From: VXYL01 sp965243095 | Lineage (GTDB): Bacteria > Pseudomonadota > Gammaproteobacteria > Pseudomonadales > Azotimanducaceae | Length of the DNA: 64,000 nt | Reading direction: 5' to 3' | Assembly (NCBI GenBank): GCA_965243095.1 | Contig: OZ251530.1 | Location: forward strand, 2,852,001-2,916,000 | Part shown: positions 1 to 8,954 of the stretch, one piece after another | Numbering within the stretch: the stretch's first letter is position 1 | Layout: every line of letters begins with the position of its first letter | Notes under the pieces: model-generated | Seen by the model: the letters and a program-made list of their open reading frames with translations, nothing else | Told to the model about the DNA's origin: nothing | The model's database searches: none | Made by a program: the position numbers and the translations under genes

Positions 1-2
1 TG

Positions 3-611
3 GCGGACTTCGACAACGACGGCCGGCTGGACCTGTACGAGGCCAACGGGCGGGTTTCCTACTCCCCCGAAGCGGAGGCCGAGGACGTGTTCGCGGAACC
101 GAACCTGTTGTTTCGCGGGGTGCGCGAGGGCAGGTTCGAGGTGGTCGAGCCGCCGACCGGCGCCGCGTTGATCCACACCAGCCGCGGCGTCGCCGTCGGC
201 GATGTGGACGGCGATGGGGGTTTGGACCTGCTGGTGGGCAATCGCGACGCGGCGCCCTATCTGCTGATGAACCAGGCGGCCAAGCGCGGCGGACACTGGA
301 TCGGCTTCCGCGCCGTGACGCGGGCCGGGCGCGACGCCATCGGCGCGACGGTGTGGGCGACGGTGGGCACCGCTCGCCGCCGCGGCGACGTGCAAACGGC
401 CGGCAGCTATTTGGCCTCGCGTCCGCCGGTGGTGCGTTTCGGCTTGGGCGCCGCCGCCGTCGTCCGGGATGTGGCCGTGCGTTGGCCGAACGGGGTGTTG
501 GAACGCTTCGGGGATTTCGATGCGGGTGCGCTGGTGACCTTGCGCGAAGGCGCCGGGTGGCGCGAAGATTCGCATGGCGCGGTGGCAAAGGACGGCGTGG
601 GCGGTGGGTAG
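3..611 (+). CDS. CRTAC1 family protein, C-terminal part (5' end outside window)
   Basis: The frame is open from the left edge to the stop at 609-611, giving about 202 residues of a longer protein. It begins inside an FG-GAP/VCBS calcium-loop repeat (ADFDNDGRLDLYEANGR), has a second one (GDVDGDGGLDLLVGNRD), and ends in an ASPIC/UnbV-type domain (GATVWATV, ASRPPVVRFGLG, VRWPNGVLERFGD). These features define the CRTAC1 family: exported calcium-binding beta-propeller proteins of unknown biochemical role. The visible part most resembles the fourth CRTAC1 protein of the same operon (6912-8600), including the EANG loop followed by an acidic insert. The next gene starts inside its last 38 bases, so translation is probably coupled. 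Confidence 0.9.
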   Translation, partial: ADFDNDGRLDLYEANGRVSYSPEAEAEDVFAEPNLLFRGVREGRFEVVEPPTGAALIHTSRGVAVGDVDGDGGLDLLVGNRDAAPYLLMNQAAKRGGHWIGFRAVTRAGRDAIGATVWATVGTARRRGDVQTAGSYLASRPPVVRFGLGAAAVVRDVAVRWPNGVLERFGDFDAGALVTLREGAGWREDSHGAVAKDGVGGG

Positions 612-2238
612 CCGGTTGGCATCCGCGTTCGTTTTCGGCGCTTCCGTCGCTGCGCCTGTCGCCACCGGCGAGGTGCGTTTCGTGGAGGTGGCCGAGCAAT
701 CCGGCGTGGTGTTCCGCCACGAGAGCGGTCGGCGCGGGGAGCTGTGGACGCTGGAGATCACCGGCGCCGGCGGTGCCGTGCTGGATTTCGACGGCGACGG
801 CCGCTTGGATCTTTGGCTGCTGCAAGGCGGCCCCTTGCCTGCGCCCGCCGGGCAACCGCGCCGTGCGCCGTTGCCGAAGGATCGCCTCTACCGCAACGTC
901 GGCGAAGCCGGCGCGCTGCGTTTCGAGGATGTGACCGAAGCGTCCGGCGCGGCCGCCACCGGCTACGGCATGGGCATCGCCACTGGCGACATCGACAACG
1001 ACGGCGACTTGGACGTCTTCCTGGCCAATTACGGCCCGAACCAGCTCTTCGAGAATCTCGGCGGCGGCCGCTTCCGCGACATCACCGGCCGCGCGGGCGT
1101 GGCCGGCGATGCGTGGTCCATCGCCGCCAGCTTCGCCGACGTGGACGGCGATGGCTTCGCGGATCTGTACGTCGGCAACTACTTGGACTTTCCCGTCTCC
1201 AGCTACACGCCCTGTCGCCGCTGGTCGTCGCGGCTGAGCTACTGCGCCCCCAGCAACTTCCAGCCGCAGCCGGACCGCTTGTACCGCAACCTCGGCGACA
1301 AGCGCTTCCGCGACATCAGCACGTCGGCCGGCGTCGGCGAGGCGCTCGGCGGCGCGATGGGCGTGGTCGCCGACGACTTCAACGGCGACGGGCGCACGGA
1401 CTTCTACGTCGCCAACGACGGCGTGCCCAACCTGCTCTGGCTGAACCGCGGCGGCCGCTTTGAGGAAGCCGGGCTGCTGGCCGGCGTCGCCGTCAACGCC
1501 GACGGCGTGGCGGAAGCGAGCATGGGCGTGGCCGTCGCGGACTACGACCGCGACGGCGATGCGGACTTGTTCGTCACCCACGACGTGAAGGAAAGCAACA
1601 CGCTGTACGTGAACGATGGCGAAGGCTGGTTCGAGGACCGCTCGCGCGTCGCCGGCGTCGCCGCGCCGAGCATGCCGGTCACCGGCTTCGGCGTCGGCTG
1701 GGTGGACGTGGACAACGACGGCGACTTGGACTTGTTCAGCGTCGATGGCGCGGTGGCGGTGGTCGAGAGCCAGCTCGCCGCCGGCGTGGCACCGCCGCTG
1801 CGCCAGTTCAATCAACTGCTGCTCAACGACGGGCGCGGACGCTACGCGAAGGCCGCCGGCGGCCCGGCGTTCGCGTTGCCAGGCGTCAGCCGCGGCGCCG
1901 CGTTCGGCGATCTGGACAACGACGGCGACATCGACGCGCTGGTGACCAACAACGACGGCCCGGCGCGCATCTACCGCAACGACTCGCCGCCGGCGAATTG
2001 GCTGGGTTTGGATGTGTACGGGCCCGCCGGCGCCGTGGTCTGGCTCGACCAAAGCGCCGAACGGCGGCGCGTGCGCACGGACGGCAGCTACGCCTCGGCG
2101 CACGATCCGCGCCTGCTGTTCGGGCTGGGCGCGAACGCGGCGGCGCGTTTCGCCACCGTGCGCTGGCCGGATGGCGTGGAGCGGCGGTTCGGCCCGCTGG
2201 CGGTGAATCGCTACCACACGCTGCGCAAGCCGCCATGA
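574..2238 (+). CDS. CRTAC1 family protein with FG-GAP repeats and ASPIC/UnbV domain
   Basis: 554 residues. The N-terminus looks like a signal peptide (hydrophobic stretch about residues 10-30, small residues before the EVRFVEVAEQ start of the mature part). Residues about 60-470 carry repeated calcium loops of the DxDxDG type (DFDGDGRLD, DIDNDGDLDVF, DVDGDGFADLYV, DFNGDGRTDFYV, DVDNDGDLDLF), as in VCBS/FG-GAP propellers. The last 70 residues are an ASPIC/UnbV domain ending in RWPDGVERRFG. A Cys-x9-Cys element (CRRWSSRLSYC) followed by DRLYRNLGD is shared with the next protein and may form a disulfide. The ATG at 574 overlaps the previous gene by 38 bases; it was chosen because it gives the signal peptide. 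It is a close paralogue of 2235-3980. The ligand is unknown. Confidence 0.92.
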   Translation: MARWQRTAWAVGSRLASAFVFGASVAAPVATGEVRFVEVAEQSGVVFRHESGRRGELWTLEITGAGGAVLDFDGDGRLDLWLLQGGPLPAPAGQPRRAPLPKDRLYRNVGEAGALRFEDVTEASGAAATGYGMGIATGDIDNDGDLDVFLANYGPNQLFENLGGGRFRDITGRAGVAGDAWSIAASFADVDGDGFADLYVGNYLDFPVSSYTPCRRWSSRLSYCAPSNFQPQPDRLYRNLGDKRFRDISTSAGVGEALGGAMGVVADDFNGDGRTDFYVANDGVPNLLWLNRGGRFEEAGLLAGVAVNADGVAEASMGVAVADYDRDGDADLFVTHDVKESNTLYVNDGEGWFEDRSRVAGVAAPSMPVTGFGVGWVDVDNDGDLDLFSVDGAVAVVESQLAAGVAPPLRQFNQLLLNDGRGRYAKAAGGPAFALPGVSRGAAFGDLDNDGDIDALVTNNDGPARIYRNDSPPANWLGLDVYGPAGAVVWLDQSAERRRVRTDGSYASAHDPRLLFGLGANAAARFATVRWPDGVERRFGPLAVNRYHTLRKPP

Positions 2239-3980
2239 CGCCACGCGCAGGAGGGTGGGGCGTCGCCGCGGCTTTGCTGGCCGCTGCCCTGGCCACGGCC
2301 GCCGCGTGGGCCGATGCGCGCTTCGTGGCGGTGCAGGCGGGTTTGGATTTTCGCCATCAAAACGGCATGGTTGGGGAACGCTGGCTGGTGGAGGTGATGG
2401 GCGCCGGAGTCGCGCTGCTCGATTTCGACGGCGACGGGCGCTTGGACGTGTGGCTGGTGCAGGGCGGGCCGCTCGCGGATCGATCCGGCGCGTTGCCGGG
2501 CGACCGGCTGTACCGCAACGCAACCGCGGCCGGCCAGCTGCGCTTCCGAGACGTCACCGCCGCCTCCGGCGTGGTCGCGACCGAGTACGGCATGGGCATC
2601 GCCACCGGCGACATCGACAACGACGGCGACGCGGACGTGTTCCTCGCCAACTACGGCCCGAACCAGTTGTACGAGAACCTCGGCGATGGCCGCTTCCGCG
2701 AACGCACACACGGTTCGGGCATCGTCGGCAACGCATGGTCCACCAGCGCGAGTTTCGCCGACTTCGATGGAGACGGCCGGCTCGACCTCTACATCGCCAA
2801 CTACGTGGACTTCACCTTGGCCACCCACAAGGTGTGCCGCGACTTGGCCTCCCGCCCGACCTACTGTTCGCCGGAGAGCTACGCGCCCACCGCCGACCGC
2901 TTGTACCGCAACCTCGGCGACTGGCGCTTCCGCGACGTCACCGAGTCGGCGGGCGTCGCCGGACGCTTCGGCGGCGCGCTGGGCGTGGTCGCCGAGGACT
3001 TCAACAGCGACGGCAAGCCGGACTTCTACGTGGCCAACGATCCGGTGGACAATCTGCTCTGGCTGAACGCCGGCGGCGGGCGCTTCGGCAACGGCGCTCT
3101 GCTGGCCGGCGTGGCCGTGAACGGCGACGGCGACGCCGAGGCGAGCATGGGCATCGCCGCCGAGGACTTCGACAACGACTGCGACGTGGACTTGTTCATC
3201 ACCCACTTGGTGGCGGAGACCAACACCCTCTATGTAAATGAGGGCGAGTCCTCCGCCGGGGAGGGCGCCCCGTGGTTCGCCGATCAATCGAACCAGCTGG
3301 GCGTCGCCATCGCCAGCGTGCCGTTCACCGGCTTCGGCACCGCTTGGTTCGACGCGGACAACGATGGCGACCTGGACTTGTTCTCCGCCAACGGCGCGGT
3401 GACGGAGATCGCCGAACAACGCGCCGCCGGCGACGCGCATCCGTTGCGCCAACGCGATCAGCTCTGGCTGAACGACGGCGCCGGCCGCTACCGCGAGACC
3501 CGGCGCGGCGGGCCGGCGTTCGCGCTGGGCGCGCGTGAAGAGGTGGGCCGCGGCGCCGCGTTCGGCGATTTGGACAACGACGGCCATGTGGACATCGTGG
3601 TCGCCAACAACAACGGCCCGGCGCGCATCTACCGCAACGATTCGCCGCCGGCGCGCTGGCTTGGCGTGCAACTGGCGCCCGGCGTCGCCGATGGCGGCGA
3701 CGGGCCGGCGCGCCTAGCCACGGGCAGCACCGTCTGGTTGCAGCCGCCTGTCGCCGGCGCTTGCAATCGCCGCCGCATAGCCACGGACGGCAGCTACGCC
3801 TCCGCCAGCGACCCGCGCGCGGTGTTCGGCCTCGGCCAGAACGGTGCCGCTCGGCACGTCCACGTTCGCTGGCCGGACGGGGAGGGCGAGCGGTTCGGCC
3901 CGCTCGCCGAAGGCCGCTATCACACCCTGCGCCGAGGTGCCGGCGCGGCGGCGTCGGCCCCGACTGGCGACGGGCCATGA
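2235..3980 (+). CDS. CRTAC1 family protein with FG-GAP repeats and ASPIC/UnbV domain
   Basis: 581 residues. The ATG at 2235 overlaps the preceding stop as ATGA, and it gives a clear signal peptide (GWGVAAALLAAALATAAAWA). The frame stays open further upstream, but only as a shadow of the previous gene. The mature part has the same order of elements as its neighbour: FG-GAP/VCBS loops (DFDGDGRLDVW, DIDNDGDADVF, DFDGDGRLDLYI, DADNDGDLDLFS, DLDNDGHVDIVV), the Cys-x9-Cys element (CRDLASRPTYC) and a C-terminal ASPIC/UnbV domain. One loop reads DFDNDCDVDLFI, with Cys where Gly is usual. Alignment by eye with 574-2238 is continuous, which suggests tandem duplication. Probably periplasmic or exported; function unknown. 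Confidence 0.92.
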   Translation: MTPRAGGWGVAAALLAAALATAAAWADARFVAVQAGLDFRHQNGMVGERWLVEVMGAGVALLDFDGDGRLDVWLVQGGPLADRSGALPGDRLYRNATAAGQLRFRDVTAASGVVATEYGMGIATGDIDNDGDADVFLANYGPNQLYENLGDGRFRERTHGSGIVGNAWSTSASFADFDGDGRLDLYIANYVDFTLATHKVCRDLASRPTYCSPESYAPTADRLYRNLGDWRFRDVTESAGVAGRFGGALGVVAEDFNSDGKPDFYVANDPVDNLLWLNAGGGRFGNGALLAGVAVNGDGDAEASMGIAAEDFDNDCDVDLFITHLVAETNTLYVNEGESSAGEGAPWFADQSNQLGVAIASVPFTGFGTAWFDADNDGDLDLFSANGAVTEIAEQRAAGDAHPLRQRDQLWLNDGAGRYRETRRGGPAFALGAREEVGRGAAFGDLDNDGHVDIVVANNNGPARIYRNDSPPARWLGVQLAPGVADGGDGPARLATGSTVWLQPPVAGACNRRRIATDGSYASASDPRAVFGLGQNGAARHVHVRWPDGEGERFGPLAEGRYHTLRRGAGAAASAPTGDGP

Positions 3981-5536
3981 GCCGGCGCTGGCGTTTGCTC
4001 TGCGCGACCGCGTTGGCGGCGGTGGCGAGCAACGCGCAACAGGCCGCCGAGGAACCGTTGGTGATCAGTCTCGATGGCTTGTCGGCACCGCTGGCGGACG
4101 CTCTGCGCGACGCCCGCGCCACCGCCGAACGCGACGCCGCCGCCGCGCCGAACGACGCCGCCCGCGCTGCGGCCTGGGGCAACTTGGGCATGTTCTACCA
4201 AGCGCAGCACCTGCCCTGGGCCGCGGAACAGGCTTACGACCGCGCCTTGGCCGTCGCCGACGAGGCCCGCTGGCGCTACTTGCGCGCCGTGGTGCTGGAG
4301 GAGCGGGGCGAGACGGAGATGGCGATTGCGGACTATCGGCAGGTCACCGAAAAATCGCCGAACAACACCGCCGCTTGGTATCGCCTTGGCGCCGGCCGCC
4401 TGCTCGAAGGCGACCACGCCGGCGCCGAAGCCGCCTTGGACGCGGCCTTGCGCTTGGCGCCGGACTACGCCGTGGCTCTCGCCGCGAAGGCGGACGTGGC
4501 GGCGGCGCGGCAGGACTGGAAGCAGGCCGTCGGGTTGCTGGAAAAGGCATGGGCGTTGGCGCCCGGCGCCGGCCAACTCGCCTACAAGCTCGCGCTGGCG
4601 AACCGCGCCCTCGGCAACGTGGAAGCAGCGCGCCGCTGGCTGGAGAAGCGCGGCGATGCCAACGCGGCGCCGAAGATGGACGACCCGCTGCTGCTGGAGG
4701 TGGCGCAACTCAGCTTGAGCGCCCGCTTCTTCGTCAAGGCCGGCGAGTGGGCCTTGGAGCGCGGCGACCTGCCGGCGGCGGTGGAAGCGTTGCGCAACGC
4801 CGTCGCGCTCGCGCCGGACGCCGCCGACATCCGCCTCACCTACGCGCGCCTTTTGGAGCAGGATGGCAAACCGGCGGCGGCGGAGCGGGAGGTGCGGCGC
4901 CTGCTCGACGCCGATGCCCAGTCCGCCAAAGCGTGGTACCAGCTCGCATGGCTGCTCCGGCACGCGCAGCCGGAGGATGAGGCGCAAGCGGCGGCGCAAC
5001 GCTCTCTGGCGCTGGCCGATGCTGCGCCGGCGCGGGTGCTGGCCGCCGCGTTCGCCATGCGCGCCGGCCGTTTCGCCGACGCCGCCGACCACTACGCCAC
5101 AGCCAAGGCCGCCGAGCCGGGCAACGCCTACTTCCACTATTGGCACGGCATGGCGCAGGCGGCGCAAGGAGACTGCGCCGGCCGCGAGGCGCTGGCGCGA
5201 GCGCTTGCCTTACGCCCGAATTGGGGCGAGGCGCACATCGCGCTTGCCCGCGTGGACGCGGTGTGCGGCCAAGCCGCGGCGGCGCTGCGGCGAGCGCGCG
5301 GCTTGCTGCGCGTCAAGGACGACGTGGACACGCGGCTGACGTTGGCGTTCGCCGAACTCGCCGCCGGGGACGGCGAAGCCGCGGCGCGGCGCATCGCCGA
5401 GACCGGTTCGCATCCAGACGCCACGCTGCTGGATGCCGCGTTGGCGAAAGGCGAGATGCCCTCCCGCCCGTTCGCTGTCGGCTCGCGGTGGTGGTTGCCG
5501 AGCGAGTTGCGACGCGTCCCGCGGAAGGCGCCGTAG
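3977..5536 (+). CDS. Exported tetratricopeptide-repeat protein
   Basis: 519 residues. The ATG at 3977 overlaps the stop of the CRTAC1 gene as ATGA. A short signal peptide (RRWRLLCATALAAVASNAQQ) is followed by TPR helices. Recognisable units are AAWGNLGMFYQAQHLPWAAEQAYDR, split across the helix pair at about residues 55-80, then NTAAWYRLGAGRLLEGDHAG, DYAVALAAKADVAAARQDW and further repeats to the C-terminus. No catalytic motif is visible. TPR proteins are protein-protein scaffolds, and its position between CRTAC1 genes suggests a partner role in an envelope complex (inference). The next gene begins at its last stop base. Confidence 0.88.
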   Translation: MSRRWRLLCATALAAVASNAQQAAEEPLVISLDGLSAPLADALRDARATAERDAAAAPNDAARAAAWGNLGMFYQAQHLPWAAEQAYDRALAVADEARWRYLRAVVLEERGETEMAIADYRQVTEKSPNNTAAWYRLGAGRLLEGDHAGAEAALDAALRLAPDYAVALAAKADVAAARQDWKQAVGLLEKAWALAPGAGQLAYKLALANRALGNVEAARRWLEKRGDANAAPKMDDPLLLEVAQLSLSARFFVKAGEWALERGDLPAAVEALRNAVALAPDAADIRLTYARLLEQDGKPAAAEREVRRLLDADAQSAKAWYQLAWLLRHAQPEDEAQAAAQRSLALADAAPARVLAAAFAMRAGRFADAADHYATAKAAEPGNAYFHYWHGMAQAAQGDCAGREALARALALRPNWGEAHIALARVDAVCGQAAAALRRARGLLRVKDDVDTRLTLAFAELAAGDGEAAARRIAETGSHPDATLLDAALAKGEMPSRPFAVGSRWWLPSELRRVPRKAP

Positions 5537-6915
5537 TGGTTCGAGTGGCTTGTAGTGCCGGGCTGGCGGCCGCGTTGCTGGCCATTGGCGGCTGCTCGCA
5601 ATGTCCGCCGCCGCCGACGCCGCCGGCGCAAATCCAAGAAGCCGAACTGCGCGACTTCCTGCGGAGCGTGGTCGAGGCAGTGCGCGCGGCACCGTGTTCC
5701 GGCGTGGTGCGCGGCCAATTGGGCATGGCCTATCACGCCAACGGTTTCACCGCAGCTGCCGCCGAGACCTACGCCCAAGCGACCGCCTTGGACGACGACG
5801 CCCGCTGGCCCTACCTGCTGGCGCTGACGCACGCCGCGCTCGGCGACTTGGAGGACGCGCTGCGGGCGGTGGAGGCGGCGATCGCTTTGGCGCCGGAGTA
5901 CGCATCGGCGTCGCTGCATCGCGGCGCGTGGCTGCTGCAGTTGGATCGCGCGGTGGAAGCGGCGGACATCTACGCCAAAGCGTTGGCGCTGGCCGACCAT
6001 CCCGCGGTGGCCGCGGCGGCGCGTTTGGGTTCCGCCCGGGCGCTGTTGCAGCAGGGCGACGCGGCCGGCGCGCTGGCGCTGCTGGAAGCGCTGGCCGACG
6101 AGTTCGACCATCCGCAGGTGCATTACCTCCTCGACCGGACGCGGCGGCAAGCGGGGCAGGGCAGCGCCTTGCCGCCAAGGGAACAGCCGACACCCATGCG
6201 CTGGCCGGACCCCTACCGCGATGCTTTGCACAGCCACGTTCGCGGTTTGAGCGGCAGCTTGGCGTTGGCCGGCTCGCTGCTCAAAGCCAACCGTCCGGCC
6301 GAGGTGGCGGCACTTTTGGAGCCACTGCTCGCGGCGCACGACGGCAACCGCCAACTGATGAACGATCTGGCCATCGCCTGGCGGTTGACCGGTCGCGGCG
6401 ACGATGCGCTGGCGCTGCTGGAACGCGGCATCGCCACCCACCCCGACTACGCGCCGTTCCACTTCAACATCGCGCTGCTGCGGGAAGACGCGGGCGACGA
6501 CGAGGCGGCGGAAACCCATCTGCGGCGCGCGCTGGCGCTGAACCCGACTCTGGCCGGCGTCGCGCGCCGGCTGGCCAGCCTGCTGGTGCGCGGCGGGCGC
6601 GTCGAGGAGGCGCGGGAGACGGTCGAGCGTGCCGTGCGCGGCAGCCCGCGGCGCGCTGATCTGCGCTTCTTCGCCGGCATGGTGGCCGGGATGCAGGGCG
6701 ACTGGCCGGCTGCCTTGGCGCACCTGCGGGTCGTCCTGCAAGAGGCGCCGCGACACCAGCGGGCGCAGTTTCTCATCGCCACGGCGTTCGCCGAGCAGGG
6801 CGAGTTCGCCGGGGCGCGCGCCGCGCTCGCCGCGGCGGCGCGGCTCGGCGTGGCCGAGGAGGAGATCGAAAGCGCGCGCCGGCACGTGGAAGCGTTGGCG
6901 CGGGCCGCGCCGTGA
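5536..6915 (+). CDS. TPR-repeat lipoprotein
   Basis: 459 residues if translation starts at the GTG at 5536, which shares one base with the preceding TAG. A second GTG at 5545 is possible. The start is supported by a lipoprotein signal: basic Arg3, a hydrophobic run LAAALLAIGGC and a lipobox cysteine at residue 20. TPR units follow (VRGQLGMAYHANGFTAAAAE, ARWPYLLALTHAALGDLEDA, QLMNDLAIAWRLTGRGDDA, YAPFHFNIALLREDAGDDEA). The open frame runs upstream to 5140, but only as a shadow of the previous gene. It is probably anchored in the outer membrane and translationally coupled on both sides (TAGTG before, GTGA after). The partner is unknown. Confidence 0.85.
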   Translation: MVRVACSAGLAAALLAIGGCSQCPPPPTPPAQIQEAELRDFLRSVVEAVRAAPCSGVVRGQLGMAYHANGFTAAAAETYAQATALDDDARWPYLLALTHAALGDLEDALRAVEAAIALAPEYASASLHRGAWLLQLDRAVEAADIYAKALALADHPAVAAAARLGSARALLQQGDAAGALALLEALADEFDHPQVHYLLDRTRRQAGQGSALPPREQPTPMRWPDPYRDALHSHVRGLSGSLALAGSLLKANRPAEVAALLEPLLAAHDGNRQLMNDLAIAWRLTGRGDDALALLERGIATHPDYAPFHFNIALLREDAGDDEAAETHLRRALALNPTLAGVARRLASLLVRGGRVEEARETVERAVRGSPRRADLRFFAGMVAGMQGDWPAALAHLRVVLQEAPRHQRAQFLIATAFAEQGEFAGARAALAAAARLGVAEEEIESARRHVEALARAAP

Positions 6916-8600
6916 ACGCGCGCCGCCTGCTGCCGTTGCTGCCGCTACCGCTGATCGCCGGCGGTTGCGCCGACAGCGACGTTTGGTTCGTTGACGAGGC
7001 GGCGCGGCGCGGCGTGGACTTCACCTACGCCTCGGGCTACCGCGAGAAGCCTCTGCTGCCGGAGATCGTCGGCGGCGGCGTGGCGCTGGTGGATGTGGAT
7101 GGCGACGGCGACTTGGACATCTACTTCACCCAAGGCGGCAGGCACTTGGGCGGAGACGCGGCTGGCGGCGAGCGGCCCGGCAACGCGTTGTTCCACAACC
7201 GCGGCGATGGCTTCTTCGACCGGGCCCGCGGCAGCGGGGCGGAGGATGTCGGCTACGGCATGGGCGTTGCGGCCGGCGACTATGACGGCGACGGCGACGA
7301 GGATCTCTACGTCACCAACCTCGGCGCCAACGCGCTGCTGCGCAACGACGGCGAAGGCCGCTTCGAGAACGTCGCCGCGGCGGCCGGCGTGGACGACGCC
7401 GGTTTCGGCACCGCGGCGGTTTTCTTCGACGCGGACGTGGACGGCGACTTGGATCTGTTTCTGGTGAACTACCTCGTCTGGAGTCTCGCCACCGAGAAGG
7501 ACTGCTTCGCCCGCGGCGCTCCCACCTACTGCGCGCCCACCGCCTACGACGCGCCGGCGATGGACCGCCTCTATCGCAACAACGGCGACGGCACCTTCAC
7601 GGACTTGTCCGCGGACGCCGGCTTGGGCGCGGCGTTCGGCAACGGCCTCGGCGCGCTCGCCGAGGACTTCAACGGCGACGGGCTGCCGGACATCTTCGTC
7701 GCCAACGACCGCATGTTGGACCAGCTGTGGATCAACCAAGGCGGCCTGCGCTTCCGCGACGAGGCGCTGGCGCGCGGCTGCGCCGTGGACGCGAGCGGCA
7801 TCGCCAAGGCGGGGATGGGCGTCGCCGCCGAGGATCTGGATGGCGACGGCGATGCGGAGCTTCTGGTGGTGAACTTCGAAACCGAGACGGACTCGCTCTA
7901 CCGCAACGACGGCGGCCTGTTCGTGGACGTGACCGCGCGCGCCGGCCTGGCCGCGCCGAGCCGCCGTCACACCCGCTTCGGCGTCGCCTTCGCGGACTTC
8001 GACAACGACGGCCGGCTGGATCTCTACGAGGCCAACGGCAAGGTGGACGGCGATCCGGCCGCCGCGTCGGACCCGTTCCGCGAACCCAACGCGCTCTTTC
8101 TGGGCGGTCTAGGCGGCGAAGGCGAGCGCGGGATGTTCCGTTTCCTGCCGTCGCGCCTGCCCGCCGGGGCGCATGTGGTGCCGGCGACCAGCCGCGGCTT
8201 GGCGGTGGGCGACGTGAACGGCGACGGCGGCCTAGACCTGGTGGTGGTCAACCGCGATGCGCCGGCCCGGCTGTTCATCAACGTCGCGCCCGAACGCGGC
8301 GCCGCCGTGCGCATCAAGGCGCTCGACCGCCGCGGCCGCATCGCACTGGGCGCCAAGGTGTCCGGTTCCGCGGCGGGCCGCCGGCACCATCGCGCCGTGC
8401 GCGCGGCCAGCGGCTATCTGTCTTCCCAACCCGCGCAGGCGCATTTCGGCGTGGGCGATGCCCGGGCGCTCGGCGAGGTGATCGTGGACTGGCCGGGCGG
8501 CGCGCGCGAGTCGTTTGGCGACTTGGCCGCCGGCGCCGTGTACACGCTCCGCCAAGGCGAAGCGGCGGCGTTGTCGCCGGACGCTGCCGCAAATGAGTGA
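6912..8600 (+). CDS. CRTAC1 family lipoprotein
   Basis: 562 residues, starting at a GTG that overlaps the previous stop (GTGA). The N-terminus is a lipoprotein signal (RRLLPLLPLPLIAGGC, Cys19). FG-GAP/VCBS calcium loops run from about residue 50 to 460 (DVDGDGDLDIYF, DYDGDGDEDLYV, DADVDGDLDLFL, DFNGDGLPDIFV, DFDNDGRLDLYE, DVNGDGGLDLVV), and a C-terminal ASPIC/UnbV domain ends in DWPGGARESFGD. It has a Cys-x8-Cys variant (CFARGAPTYC) of the motif in the two other CRTAC1 proteins. It resembles the truncated gene at the left edge more than its immediate upstream paralogues. Last gene of the overlapping operon; a 354-base intergenic region follows. Confidence 0.91.
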   Translation: MNARRLLPLLPLPLIAGGCADSDVWFVDEAARRGVDFTYASGYREKPLLPEIVGGGVALVDVDGDGDLDIYFTQGGRHLGGDAAGGERPGNALFHNRGDGFFDRARGSGAEDVGYGMGVAAGDYDGDGDEDLYVTNLGANALLRNDGEGRFENVAAAAGVDDAGFGTAAVFFDADVDGDLDLFLVNYLVWSLATEKDCFARGAPTYCAPTAYDAPAMDRLYRNNGDGTFTDLSADAGLGAAFGNGLGALAEDFNGDGLPDIFVANDRMLDQLWINQGGLRFRDEALARGCAVDASGIAKAGMGVAAEDLDGDGDAELLVVNFETETDSLYRNDGGLFVDVTARAGLAAPSRRHTRFGVAFADFDNDGRLDLYEANGKVDGDPAAASDPFREPNALFLGGLGGEGERGMFRFLPSRLPAGAHVVPATSRGLAVGDVNGDGGLDLVVVNRDAPARLFINVAPERGAAVRIKALDRRGRIALGAKVSGSAAGRRHHRAVRAASGYLSSQPAQAHFGVGDARALGEVIVDWPGGARESFGDLAAGAVYTLRQGEAAALSPDAAANE

Positions 8601-8767
8601 CAACCTGCCACCACAACGCCAAATTCCGCGCCGTCGACACCCCGGATGAGACCGTCGCCGGCGTCTTTCTCCTGCGTCGCTCGGCGGTGATTGCCCTTTT
8701 GTATCAATTTGTTACATTGGATTTCGCAAGGTGGGCGAACCGCCGGCGGAGGGCGTCGTTGGATGGC

Positions 8768-8796
8768 TTGACCCTTGCCCGAGTTTGGGCTACTTT
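8768..8796 (+). promoter_or_regulatory. Predicted sigma70 promoter for the TonB-dependent receptor
   Basis: TTGACC at 8768-8773 and TACTTT at 8791-8796 are separated by exactly 17 bases, in the intergenic region upstream of the receptor gene. The -35 is a 5/6 match to consensus. Based on sequence only; an expected start near 8803 gives a leader of about 150 bases. Confidence 0.55.
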
Positions 8797-8819
8797 CTTG
8801 CGATCAACTGCTTCACGAA

Positions 8820-8833
8820 GGTGCTTCGGCACC
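8820..8833 (+). promoter_or_regulatory. TTCG tetraloop hairpin in the receptor leader
   Basis: GGTGC-TTCG-GCACC is a perfect 5-bp stem closed by a stable UUCG-type loop. It lies downstream of the predicted promoter and about 120 bases before the start codon. No T-run follows, so it is not a terminator; an RNA-stabilising or regulatory role is possible. Confidence 0.5.
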
Positions 8834-8954
8834 ATCCAAGGGGGGAGCGGAGGAAGTCGTGGCATCGCGGTGGTAGGCGGCTTGGGCGCAGGAGCTAGCG
8901 TCCCGTCGTCGCGTCGTGTGCCGCGAAGGTCGAATCATTAGGAGGGTGACCAAG

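Larger units (their letters stand above)
8601..8954 (+). other. Intergenic region and long leader before the receptor gene
   Basis: 354 bases without a supported gene. It holds a sigma70-like promoter, a TTCG-loop hairpin and a strong ribosome binding site (GGAGGG at 8941-8946, 8 bases before the ATG). A second possible promoter is TTGCCC at 8690-8695, then 16 bases, then TACATT; the spacer contains TGTA-N9-TACA, which could be an operator (weak). The predicted leader of roughly 150 bases is long for a receptor gene and could carry post-transcriptional control. No known riboswitch consensus was recognised. Confidence 0.6.
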
